This document shows, in pieces, positions 45,900-56,804 of a DNA stretch of 64,000 nucleotides; position 1 is the stretch's first letter, and each line of letters begins with the position of its first letter. Origin of the DNA: Hamiltosporidium tvaerminnensis (lineage: Eukaryota; Microsporidia; Dubosqiidae); assembly GCA_022605425.2 (NCBI GenBank), contig CM061253.1, positions 709,501 to 773,500 on the forward strand, written 5' to 3'. A model generated the notes under the pieces. It did no database searches and had not been told where the DNA came from. It was given only the letters and a program-made list of their open reading frames with translations. The translations under genes were made by a program, and so were the position numbers.

Positions 45900-47320
45900 A
45901 TGCTATAAAAAATTAGTCAATAAAAATCGTATGTTTAAGCTATTTCGAGGTCGATATTATTCAAGATTTTGGATAAATTAATTAATTAATACAGCGATAA
46001 TTCTAAATTCAGTATGGATTTTTGTTTTTTTTATTATCAAAATCTATAAACAGCGATACGTGGGAATTATCGCATACCATTTGTATTGAATGATTTTTAA
46101 GTCATGTTTACACTCTTTTATGAATTCTTAAATATCACTAAGTAGCTTCGTTAATAGAATACTGCAGAAAAATATGTAAATGTGCTTTTGTTTGACAAAA
46201 AATTATGAGATTAATCGATATTTTTATGATATTCTTAAATTCATATGTTCCTGAGAAAACCTTGAACCAATAGTTAAATATAAAAATTGCTTAGTTAATG
46301 TAAAAAAACCATATATTCATTGTAAAACCACAAACACATCATATATATAAATGAATAAATTAATCTTTGAATTATGTAAAGTGGTTGTTAGCCTGTATTT
46401 GGGAAATTTTGAATGTTTATAAACAATTAACTGTTAAGGTAAAATATATGTAATTCTTACAATACCATGATCTATTCAAAGTTCTCTTAATAAATACATG
46501 GTAGACTTGAATGTAACTTAATTCGTATCAAACAGGACTATTATTCTTACATTAAGTCATATTAAATTCAATTAATTTAAAACTTGGGAAATTTGATAAA
46601 GCAGAATATACCAAAAAATAAAAATTATATTTAATCAAGCACCATAATGATTAAATACGAAATTCAAATATAATGCTGCTAAAAAAAGATATTGTCTCAT
46701 TTTATATGTGTTATATATGAATATATTAAGTTGCAATATATTCAAGACATGTTTTTTACTGGACGATTTCGCTCTTATATCGTGATTGAAGCTTCAGAAC
46801 AAATGATGTAAAACTTAAATTTTCAAAAATAATCTAAAAAAACTAGAATATCCCAGCTACAAATGATGTACTTTAAAACCTCTTTACCATCTTATAATTT
46901 CCATGCACTTAAAAATGCTTAGAAAATAATATAGGGTAGCTAATGGAAAATTGCATGTCATTATTTTGAAGATTAAAACAATAATCCTATGTTGAGTGAA
47001 GAAAGTTTTTTCATTCAAATTAGATTTCATAAAAAAATTTTCATGAAACAGATAGGCATGTGATATTGTTGATTAGCTATCAAGTAAAGGTACTTTGACT
47101 ATAGTCTCCGATTTATGGTATAAGATCATGCAATATAAGAAAGGTCGATAATTAAACAAGTTATGATTAGATGTGATAATATCGAGGCCTTTTTTCGAAA
47201 AAAAACCTTGTAAGGAGAAGCGTTGTGTCGAGTTTCTTATTGAATGTATTATTTTGTAACACTTGCATAATATGGAGTATATAAAGACTTTGCCACCTCA
47301 GAGTGTAATTCTAAATGAGA
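45900..47320 (+). pseudogene. Highly decayed R2/CRE-like LINE copy
   Basis: Scattered blocks match the main LINE in order: TATGTTTAAGCTATTTCGAGG (45930, like 21730), ACCATTTGTATTGAATGATT (46077, like 21885), and CATGTGATATTGTTGATTAG then GTACTTTGACT (47060-47100, like 22965-23010). Long insertions, deletions and many stops separate them. It ends about where the RTE-like element begins. Confidence 0.6.
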
Positions 47321-47479
47321 AGAAATATTTGAGACTTAGCCGCACGGACAAAGGTTTCTTTCTGGTTGAATAAACCATTACTAAGATTTTGAATAATATA
47401 AAAGAAAAAATTCAATTAGTAAAATTTTTCAACAAAATCCAATAGAAATCTCATTCAATGTTATTCAAAATTTTACACA

Positions 47480-49390
47480 AAAAATGCGATATTATTGCCG
47501 TTTTTACATGTCCTTCGAAAATCATAAAGAACCAGGAGAATATAAAATTTCACCGAGCTTGTAAAATATGGGAGGTGATAAATTAAACGAAAATATACAA
47601 GAACTATTTAAAGTCATTTTAAAAAAGAAAAAATGCCCGATCAATAGAATTTAAACCTGATAATATCTTTAAATGCGCAAAGAACAAATATTAAATGCGC
47701 TAAATATAGAGAAGGATCTCTGTTAAACATTTCTTATAAATTTTTAAGGTGAATAGTTGCAAATATGTTAGATATATGCGCTGAGAGAATTATCGGGATT
47801 ATCAATGTAGATTCGGTAAAGTCAAGTCGACTAAGGATCAAACATCTACAATGAGAATGATATTGAAAATATTTTACGAATAAAATATTCCTATACCTCA
47901 AATTTCCAGATTTTATGCAAGCCTGTGATAGTATTGATCTTAAATACACGTTTAATGCTCTATGCTTTTAGAATTCCTAATAAACTGATAAGGATGATAA
48001 AATTACTCTAGCTAAAGCGAGAGGGAAAGATTGACAAGAAAGATACTTCAAATGACTTCGACATATGTCGCAGAGTAAACGAGGAGCTAAACTATAGTAA
48101 ATATTATTCGAATTTGCAATGTAAAATATTATTAGTAAGCTTAAACCCAATGAAGTCAAATTAAATTTTATAGACGAACCTTAAAAATAGTATGTAGCAT
48201 AAACCTAGATATCTGCAGAAACGAAGACTAATAAAACCTTCTCATAGTACTATCGCAAAAAAATAGCAAAGCCGGATTAAAGATTAATTAAAGCAAAACT
48301 AAGTATATGGAAATAGCATTTCCGCAAGGAACTTGAAAAATACTCTATAAATTGACTCAATAAAGTTCTAAAATGTATTGAGCTTTAAATTTCTCAGAAA
48401 CTTTCATAAATGAAAACAACAAAAGCAATGAGTAAAATTAAAGAACGGATGAAAGCAGGAAAAAGTCTACTTTACGATGCAAAATTTGATTAACTCAAGA
48501 TATATAAGATGGAATTCAAAAAAGAATATATCTAGACCTATCATACGAACTGATGTAATGTATAAATCTGATACTTAGGCCATGACAAAAAGAATGAAAT
48601 ACTTTTAGCCAAGTGGGAAACAAGGATATTTCTAAGAATTCATGCCTCGAAACCCATAAATAATAAGCTAAAAATGCAAACAGACCAAGAAATCTATGAT
48701 CTCTATCTTGAATCAAATTTGGTAACAGAAATAAAAAGAGAAAAATTAAGATGACTAGAACATGTAATACGAATACATTCTGATCGAAAGACAAACCAAG
48801 CCTATATGTATAAACCCAATAGCAAAAATAAAAAAGTTAGACTACGGAAAAGAAAATTTATGCAGTAGAAAATGATACTAGGATGCTTAATGTAAAGCTG
48901 TGAAAGAAGAAGGTGAGCTAGAGAAGAAATTCGAAAAATATTCAAGGAGGTTTGGGTGCTTTAAGAGATGTTATGCGCGAATTGTATTAGTAATACTCAT
49001 AACTTAATATTGGGAATAATGATGCTAATACAAGGATTATCTTCTGTGTATATTCAGATAACCTATGTATTTAATTGTGCAAATGAAAATTTCATTAAAC
49101 CAGACTTTTTAGCATGCTTGTATATTATTAAACATATTAACGTAAAAGATTCATTGACACAATTATACACGACAAAAATATAATAATATTCTATCTGTAC
49201 TAATTTTTTTTTAATAAATATAGATTTAAGTCTTCGAAAAAATTGGAAAATAAAATTTTTAAAATATTCTTGTAAATATAAATGCAAAAACTAGATGTGC
49301 ATCTAGATTAATAAAAATACTAATTTGAGACATTACTAAGGGAGGCCAAGGCTCACCCAGAGCTGTAGTGCCAAGGATGAATGAATTTGA
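47480..49390 (+). mobile_element. Decayed RTE-like LINE, longest copy
   Basis: Conceptual translation with frameshifts gives recognisable RTE reverse transcriptase blocks in order. These are NHKEPGEYKI then GGDKLNENIQELFKVILKK (47520-47625), a CxNYRGISLLN-like block with LLNISYKFL (47690-47740), AERIIG (about 47780), DSIDLKY (the motif A region, about 47935), IPNKLIRMIK (47975) and DTSNDFDI (48045). Further on come DQEIYDLYLESNLVTEIKRE and RWLEHVIRI (48680-48780). The 3' end has GGCTCACCCAGAGCTGTAG and CCAAGGATGAATGAA (49340-49385). This matches animal RTE-like elements as I know them. Only 48277 onward is shared with the left arm. Confidence 0.8.
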
Positions 49391-50252
49391 GACATTTTAT
49401 TACTTATGATGTCTTTTTAAAAATTAAATTTTTTACTTTCATTTTAATAGAAGTTATAACGCTTGAATTTTTTTTAAATCATAATAAACAAAAAATAATG
49501 TAAGATTGTTCTGCTAAACGGGTCAAGTTATATCAATAGATTTAGTATTACGCTAATCCTATATTAATAATATAGAATTATATTGTATAGAAATATAATC
49601 TATATGTATCTTAAAGGGCCCACAATTTCAATAAATCGTAAATATATTCTCCCTAAGTATTTAAAAAATTAAGTCGTTTTTTTTTTGATTTGCAGAGTAC
49701 CAGGAAAGAGACCTATAGACCAAGTGGAAGATCATAGTACGCAATTATATCATATTAGAACATTAAATTTTTAAATAATTCATACTTTCATTAAACGTAA
49801 GAAACGTATAGTGAATGTAAGGTAAATTAAATTCAAGATATTGTGCCTAAATTATGAAGAAAAATATTAAACCAATTTGAAACTTTATATAGATATCTAA
49901 TCTAGAGAATTCAGCAAAGAAAAAATTCCAGGCAATGGATTTTAAGCAAATCATTTAGTGATATCACCTACCATGATATAAATTCTAAAACATTTGAAAT
50001 ATATAACAGAACAAATCAAACATATTTACCTGAAAAAAAGTATTAATATGCAATCTTTTTTTTCTAAATTTATATTTATGTGAATATAAAATTATAAAAA
50101 AAACCTATTAACGTTTTAACTTTATATATAAAAATACAAATTTTATTTTTAAACTACAAAATTTATAGAAAAAGAAGAAATTTCTAGCGGAACCTATGTC
50201 CATAATATATTTAAAATATGGTCTTAATATCAAATCCAAAAAAATACAAATT

Positions 50253-50945
50253 TTAATCTTTTTCATTATTTTCTAATTCTTTGATCTCTCCGATAACTTT
50301 ATTATATTCTTCTTTCAAAGCAAAAATGGATTCTTGAAACCTTTTCTTAAGAATAATATTACTGGCCGTATTAAGAAGTTCTTCTTTGGTTTTTATTTTT
50401 TCCTCCAATTCCTTCAACAATTCTTTCTTTTGTTTTATCTCATCGCTCTCTTCAGTAACAATATTTTTTTCAGATGCAATAAGATTATATTCAAGTTCGG
50501 CTGCTAATGATGAGACATCTTCACTTTCTTCTTTTTGTTCGCCTTCTCCAAATATTAACTCGACACCAACACAATTCTTATCTCTCTCAAGCAATTCCTT
50601 GACTCTGTTTTCTATTTCCTCTACCATTTGTGTTTTTACAACACGTTTTCTAAATCTGTGCTTGGTATTGTACATCGGTGGCGTAATGCCATGTTCTCCT
50701 TTACTCTTATTGCCTATAACCACAATATGTGATATATCACTTATTTTATAAAATTGTTGATTGTCCATAGTTTTATGAGATTCAATTATACATGGTAATT
50801 TAGAAATATATCCGGTATATTCTATTGAGTTGTGTCTCAGAATAATAGTATCTTCCCCAATAACTTCCAATTCAATACTTTTTGTATTTGTTTGTAACAT
50901 TTCTTTCAATTCTTCATTTACACGGAGTATGAATTGTTGTTCCAT
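50253..50945 (-). CDS. TAF7: TFIID subunit TAF7, right copy
   Basis: Twin of the gene at 17760-18452, 230 aa, with the same TAFII55 hallmarks (EQQFILRVNEEL, LPCIIESHKT, HGITPPM, RFRKR) and the same acidic coiled-coil C-terminus. It differs at only two residues: I instead of V at position 34, and E instead of D near residue 223. The leader and the CCC box at 50949-50951 are also conserved. Nothing in the sequence says which copy is used, and both appear intact. The near-identity, contrasted with the diverged membrane gene 1.7 kb away, points to strong constraint or gene conversion between arms. Confidence 0.92.
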   Translation of the reverse strand: MEQQFILRVNEELKEMLQTNTKSIELEVIGEDTIILRHNSIEYTGYISKLPCIIESHKTMDNQQFYKISDISHIVVIGNKSKGEHGITPPMYNTKHRFRKRVVKTQMVEEIENRVKELLERDKNCVGVELIFGEGEQKEESEDVSSLAAELEYNLIASEKNIVTEESDEIKQKKELLKELEEKIKTKEELLNTASNIILKKRFQESIFALKEEYNKVIGEIKELENNEKD

Positions 50946-51379
50946 ACAGGGTTTTATTTTAAAGGAAATTCTTAATTTTTTACGAAGAAAAAAACTGCAT
51001 TGAAATTTTTATGAAACTTAAATTTACATTGAAAAATTTTTAATTTTGTTTACAAAAGAAAATCGGTTCTGTAATGTTTTTACTTTTCAGACTTTTTTTT
51101 TTTTATAAAAATCTAAATTTTCCAATGCAAAAGAAAAACCGGTTTTTAAACTAAATATCTATTAAAATTTTTATTTCATTTTTGACTTATTTGAATAAAA
51201 AAATATTTGTTGTTTCTAATTTAGAAATATTCGAATGAATCAAATACTACTCCTTCATGAATTAAATAAAATTACACTTGACTTGAGATTTTATTTATGG
51301 CTGAAAAAAGTATTAAAAATGCAAATTAATTCTTTGATATATGTCCTGGTTTAAAATAAATTCATTTTCCGGCTGAAAG

Positions 51380-52040
51380 GTGAAGCAAGAATAACCACAA
51401 AAAAAATTATCCACTTGACAGCGAAATAATGAAATATTTTTTAGATTTTTGATAAGATGAAAATCACATTAAATTTTTGGTTTTTCGATAGAGAAGCGAT
51501 AAGGTGGAAAAGGTCTACGAAATAGAGAAAATCTTTCTACAAATAAGTTTGTAATTTTTTCATTCAAACTAGAGCTTTGACTAAAGCTGAATTTGAAGTG
51601 ATTACAACATAAAGTCATGAAATAAGTCTTGCTACTTTAAGTTTTGAGACACTGAGCCTGAGAGATTTAGAAAAAAAAATATCCATTTAAAAGCTAAGAA
51701 GTTCAAGTGGCTGGCTATATATGTTTATATGGTTTGTAACTTATAGGTGAATTTCTTATAAATAGCCGAAATATATTTTAGCTGAATGTCTATTCGGTTC
51801 GAAAAACGTAGAGTAACTGTGATTGCTGCTAGTTTAAGATATTCCTAATGTAGGTTTCAATCTGTGATCAACACCAGCATACGAATATTAAAATCGTGTA
51901 CGACTGTTCGCTTCTTCAATGAAATTTATATATATTTTAGATAAAAAAGGCTTTTGGTTTGGATCTCGTATAGAGTACTTATGGAGTTTCTAAGAAAAAC
52001 TATATATGACGTCCTATAACCATGTTAATGTCATAAAATA
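51380..52040 (+). mobile_element. R1 repeat copy in right arm
   Basis: Reverse complement of 16675-17340 with few differences, so R1 was present here before the inverted duplication. It lies upstream of the membrane-protein gene. Confidence 0.8.
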
Positions 52041-52615
52041 ATATAAAACAAATGAAATCTTTAAAAAGATCTGATGTTCATTGAATATAAAATGATTAGA
52101 AATATAAAATTTTCTTTTTAATTTTTTTTACTAACTATTTCTAGTTCATTTTGTTGCTTCTATTTGTATGTACTTTCGTATGATTTGGCTTTTTTTACAT
52201 TTTTGTTGTATACTTCAATCTTGTTTCAATTTTCGGTCTTGTCTATATTAATTTGAGATTTTTTCTAAAAGTATTAAATCATAAACCATTTTTTAAATAA
52301 AAGTTCCGATATTTTTTATTCCCAAAAAGGAGTTATTTTCTATTTTTCTATTTTTTTTAGAATCATTGATTATTAGCCAAATATTACAAATTAATTTATC
52401 AAATTGATAATAAAAAAATATTTTTCAATTAGGAGTGCAATTTAGATGGTATCAAATCAAATTAATTTTTAAAATAACCAATCGAAAACGCTTAAGAAAA
52501 AATTTGATTTGTGATTCATAAATTAAATCCAATTTTTTATTGGAGAATTAATTATCTGGTTTTGGAATATTTGATCATTTTTTTTTATTTTTTTACGTGA
52601 AAAAATGTTATCCAA

Positions 52616-53320
52616 ATGGTGAGTAAAAGAAACAAAATACGCATTGCATTAGGAGTTGTTGGTTCAATATTGGCTATATCTGGCATAATGTGTGTTGTGG
52701 GATACATTAAAGCTGGTAATGTCATTAAGAGCTTCGAAGACGATTATAAGAAATTTTCGGCTTTAGAGGATGATAAAAAATTCACATCTTTAGTGAATCT
52801 TTACAAGTTTTGTTATTTCGCTTCTATTAAAGAAGGAAGTGCTTTTGCATTAATTGTAGAAGAAAACAAAGGGTCAAGCGTGAAAATGTTGAAAGAAGCA
52901 TTAGAAAAGAAAAATACAAAGGAATTTGAGGAGTTATCCATAGCTCCGGACTCGATCAAAGGATTCGATATGGATATTTCTAAGTTGGAAAAGGTAGTTG
53001 GTGATGTCGGGCTTTTAGTTAGACTTGGTTTCTGTTTCAAAGGCTACCATCCTATCAAACCAACATATGCTTTATCTTCGTTTATACATAAGACCATAAA
53101 AAAACCTAAAAAAGACGAAATAAATGCTGCATTTTTAGATATAGTAAATGATTCTGTCGTGAGAATATTTGATGTTAAACGCGATGCTATGGATGATAAG
53201 GGTGCTAAAAGTATTTCTTCGGCTAAAAAATTTAAGTTTGAAGCACCTAAAAATGGAATATCCGGTAAACCTGCTGATTTTATTGCTTATATTTGTCATA
53301 AAGTAGAAAAGAAGGCTTAA
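52616..53320 (+). CDS. Single-pass membrane protein, MVSKRN family, right copy
   Basis: The 234-aa twin of 15380-16081 has the same start (MVSKRNKIRIALG), anchor (about 9-30) and conserved blocks (KAGNVIKSFEDDYKKF, LEKVVGDVGLLVRLGF, FKFEAPKNGISGK). The central region about 62-120 is very different: KFCYFASIKEGSAFALIVEE here against KFGFFASCKAVSFFGFTTED in the left copy, and TKEFEELSIAPDSIKGFDMD against IEQYEKYRRTIESSNFEID. I count roughly 45 residue differences overall, mostly in this block, while TAF7 has two and PRI1 about seven. No function is known. Confidence 0.8.
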   Translation: MVSKRNKIRIALGVVGSILAISGIMCVVGYIKAGNVIKSFEDDYKKFSALEDDKKFTSLVNLYKFCYFASIKEGSAFALIVEENKGSSVKMLKEALEKKNTKEFEELSIAPDSIKGFDMDISKLEKVVGDVGLLVRLGFCFKGYHPIKPTYALSSFIHKTIKKPKKDEINAAFLDIVNDSVVRIFDVKRDAMDDKGAKSISSAKKFKFEAPKNGISGKPADFIAYICHKVEKKA

Positions 53321-53554
53321 AGTCTGCTCTATGATGCGAAAATGGTTTTTATATTCAATCTCCAGTTTGATATGATTAAAATTCATTTTTAGCTTTTTCT
53401 TTACTTTATTTCATATTTCTTTTTTTGAATTTTAAATATTGCACCAGTTTTTATTTACTTCGTACGCTTGTATGTCTTGAAAATCTTAGTTTGTGATTTT
53501 TAGATTAAAAATATGCCTTTTTTTCTCATAATTTTTCTTTGTTAGTGCGCGATA

Positions 53555-54215
53555 TCTAGTTCAAGAAATTTTTAAAAATGAATATGTAGATATAAGAGTG
53601 GCCATCGGACTAAAAACTGATGTCAAAATTCGGAATAATAGATCCGAAATATTTATTTTGAATAAGACTAGAAAAAGGAAACTTAAATTGAAGTAGAATT
53701 ACTTCCCAAGTTTCCCTTCAAATTGAATAAACTAAAAAAATCGGAAAACATAAGGTTTTAACATTCTTTAAGTCTTATTTATAAGTATAGTCTTGAGATA
53801 ATCTTGTATATGATGAACCCGGATGGTATTGTAACAAAATTCCATAAGACGTATGGTAAAAAGTAATATTGCTGAATATAGAGGCATATATTCAGTTGAT
53901 TGTACTTAGAAAACAGTTTAGAGATTTCATATGATCAATGAAGAAGAATTGAGTCGGCCCAAATGCCGGAAAAGAGCAGTTATGGGTGTTATCGGAGACT
54001 AGGTGAATGAGGAATCATCATAGCCTTTAAAACAAACGAGTAAAGAATAATATGGCGTTAAATATTTTTTTTAAAAAATAATAGCTCCTTATTTTATACT
54101 TAGAAGAACCATATAAAAGGAACTGCCAATAAAAATAAATGAAAATTCGATTCTGAAAAGTAAAAGACGATGGTACAAAAAGTAGAAGAAAATATATAAA
54201 ATTCTGGAAAGAATT
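53555..54215 (+). pseudogene. 5'-truncated R2/CRE-like LINE remnant in right arm
   Basis: Homologous to 23700-24400 of the main LINE, starting at TTCAAGAAAT...AATGAATATG. It runs through AAAACTGATGTCAAAATTCG and GGTATTGTAACAAAATTCCA to the acidic tail. It is broken by indels and is the counterpart of 14470-15145. Confidence 0.8.
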
Positions 54216-54417
54216 TTAAAATCAAAATATATTCAATTGTATTTAGAGCATTAAAACATTTTTTTAACATATTTTTTACAAAACTAATATTTTTCGATAG
54301 CAAATAAATGCATCCAAATTTTTATTTTTTAAAAAATATATTTTTCATTAAAAAGCGAATGTAAATCTTTACTAACTGGCAATACAAATTATCTAAAAAT
54401 TTATACATAAAAAACCT

Positions 54418-54421
54418 CCCC
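54418..54421 (+). promoter_or_regulatory. CCCC box before PRI1 start (right copy)
   Basis: AACCTCCCCTCTTTTT precedes the ATG at 54429, exactly as in the left arm, so the proposed promoter was duplicated with the gene. Confidence 0.5.
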
Positions 54422-54428
54422 TCTTTTT

Positions 54429-55292
54429 ATGGACGATCAAGCCTATTCGATGTTACCATATTTTTATGAAAATATATTTCCATTGGAAAGAATATTTCAA
54501 TGGTTAAAAATTGACGAGAAACGAGAAATATCTTTCACATTACAAAACGGCATGTATTTACGGTATTTAAATTTCAAATCAAAAGAAGAATTACTGACAA
54601 AGATTTTATCAACCGTTCCTGTCAAAATAGATTTTGGAGCTGTATATGCCAATAGACTAAGAAAAGGAACGGAATGTATTCCAGTGGAAAAAGAACTTGT
54701 CTTCGATATTGATTTGACAGATTATAAAAGAACATGTTGTACGGGAAGAAATACTTGTGAAACATGTTTTGTGTTGGTAAAATCTGCTATAAAATTGCTA
54801 AATTATTCTTTGAAAGAAGAATTTGGATTTGAAAAAGTACTTTTTGTATTTTCAGGAGGACGTGGTATACATTGTTGGGTATCGGATGACAATGCTCGTT
54901 CGTTAAATAATTCTGAACGTCAAAGTGTGACAAAATTTTTTGATTCGGTTTCTAAAAGAAAGATATTTCCAACGGAATATTGTAATATTTTGATGGAAAA
55001 TATTGCAGAGTTTAATGAACCAGATCTAAATATTAAACCCGAAACTGCCACAGTCGAAGAGATATTTGAACATTTATATATAAAACTTGATAAAAATGTT
55101 ACATCGGAGATTAAACACCTACTCAAATCTCCCTTCTGTGTTCATTCTTCTACAACCAAAGTATGCGTTCCCCTAGATCCTGAAAACATTGATACCGTTC
55201 TCATTGAACATCTTCCAACACTACAAAATGTCATGGATAATCCAAAAACATTGGATCCATACATTAGAATATTTGATCAAATATTTTTTTAA
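54429..55292 (+). CDS. PRI1: DNA primase small (catalytic) subunit, right copy
   Basis: Twin of 13405-14268, 287 aa, keeping every catalytic feature: D93/D95 in VFDIDLTDY, the Cys cluster 103-113, SGGRGIHCWV at 142-151 and HLLKSPFCVHSS at 230-241. Differences from the left copy are about seven (Q to L at 56, Q to L at 77, I to T at 102, SY to AE at 193-194, D to H at 261, T to I near the end). The AE at 193-194 (ENIAEFNEPD) looks closer to what I expect of the family, but that is a guess. Both copies are intact. Confidence 0.93.
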   Translation: MDDQAYSMLPYFYENIFPLERIFQWLKIDEKREISFTLQNGMYLRYLNFKSKEELLTKILSTVPVKIDFGAVYANRLRKGTECIPVEKELVFDIDLTDYKRTCCTGRNTCETCFVLVKSAIKLLNYSLKEEFGFEKVLFVFSGGRGIHCWVSDDNARSLNNSERQSVTKFFDSVSKRKIFPTEYCNILMENIAEFNEPDLNIKPETATVEEIFEHLYIKLDKNVTSEIKHLLKSPFCVHSSTTKVCVPLDPENIDTVLIEHLPTLQNVMDNPKTLDPYIRIFDQIFF

Positions 55293-55384
55293 TTTTTTAC
55301 AAATAAATTAATATTTGTAATTATTTTTAAAATTAAAATTTAAACTTCTCAGTATTATATTAGATTGTATTAATTTTAAAGGTT

Positions 55385-55940
55385 ATTTTTTTAAAAATAG
55401 TAGGAAGTATTCAATTGTTTGCATGGAATTAACCCAGTCCTTGGGTTAATATAAGTAACTGCTTATTCAACACTTCATCGATACACCCTCCACGATATCC
55501 TAATCTTAACTCCCGCTCATTTAAAGAAAGAATAATGCAAAATTAATGTGCGAAATAATTGCCCCGAACTTTTTAATGTTCGTTGCATTGAGTAGTATTG
55601 TAATTCGAAACCCCTAATGAGCTCTTTCATTACATCAAGCATTTTCACTTACTCTACACTTTCTGATTCATATTTACTTCTAGCTAAGATATATTTAAAA
55701 GACTTACATGAGGCCCAAGTAGACAAAGCAATATCATACAAACAAATATAACCTGTTACTTAACTTCACGGGCTTTAGAGGGTTTATTTTTTATATATCC
55801 CAGTCGCTAAGCCTTCCAACTCGAGTGAGCAAGGTTAGGTTTCCATGTTTTTACAAAGCGATTCTTTACAGTTTGAATCGCGCTTTGTAATCTAGCTATA
55901 CATAAAAACCCAAAACTGCTCTGTAGAGAAGTTTTAACTG
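55385..55940 (-). mobile_element. R1 repeat, diverged partial copy at right arm edge
   Basis: Read on the plus strand, blocks follow R1 (minus sense) in order: GGAATTAACCCAG, AAGTAACTGCTTA, CCCCGAACTTTTTAATGTTCG, CTAGCTAAGATATATTT, CGAGTGAGCAAGGTTAGGTTTCC. The sense 5' part is missing. It directly abuts the outer end of the right arm. The 55945-56800 DNA that follows is gene-free. Confidence 0.75.
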
Positions 55941-56804
55941 TACAGATTCGTATACATCAACGAAAATATAATTCACTTCTAATTCCACAAAAATATAAAC
56001 ATTGAATTTTGTTTCTAATTCAATCAACCTTTGTTAAACAAAAGATTTTTAACAAGCTTGTTCTTTCTGTATCATTCTAAAAAGAAATATTATAAAGTAG
56101 CATATTAACCCAAAACCAAATTGAAAATATTTTTATCAGTAAAAATTACTTAAATAAATATTATTTGAAATATCTTTTATAGTGTTTGTATATAATTATA
56201 CTTTTAATTTAAGCCATAATTATACAATACTTCTTAAAAAACACTTAAAACATTTATCTTTAAATCATAAAATACAGTTTAAAAGCCACAAATACTCAAT
56301 ACAAACCAGTATATAAGATAAGCAGCTTAGGTATACAATTAACACAATTGATACAATTAGAGATAAAAAAAATATTATAAGATTCATTTGAATATAATTT
56401 CTTAATAAGTATAAAAACAAAATAAATCCAAACAAGCAATAATAAAATATCAAGGATGAGTTTTTACAGAATTATAAAATGTTTGTAAAGAATATTTTTT
56501 AAATCAAAATAAAATTAAAAACGATATTCATGTGTCAGTTCTGTAAAATAATAGATTTTATTAAATAAACTAATATTTCTATAACTACTTGTAAATATAT
56601 AAAAACCAAGCGTATATTTAAAAAAAAAATTACCTTTTAAGGATACTAATTAAAGGTATGAAAATCACGAGTATATTTTATGAAATAAACTTGTCTTTCC
56701 ATAACCGCCAATCAAAAATATTTAAACCTTATCTAATCAATTTTAATTGGTTATTTTTCTTATCAAAAAGATATAAAATACAAAACCAGAAAAAAAATAA
56801 AAAA

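Larger units (their letters stand above)
48277..55369. repeat. Right arm of the 7.1-kb inverted repeat
   Basis: Reverse complement of 13329-20405. It carries, in order, the 3' part of an RTE-like LINE, TAF7 (minus), R1, the membrane gene (plus), a LINE remnant and PRI1 (plus). At its outer end the single target site used by R1 in the left arm is intact, followed by 11 further matching bases and then another, diverged R1 copy. At its inner end the RTE-like LINE continues uninterrupted into the spacer. Confidence 0.95.

Noticed and set aside
56658-56804. N-terminal extension of the aldo-keto reductase
   Set aside because: The 49 extra residues do not match the family; the ATG at 56805 gives a normal-length enzyme.
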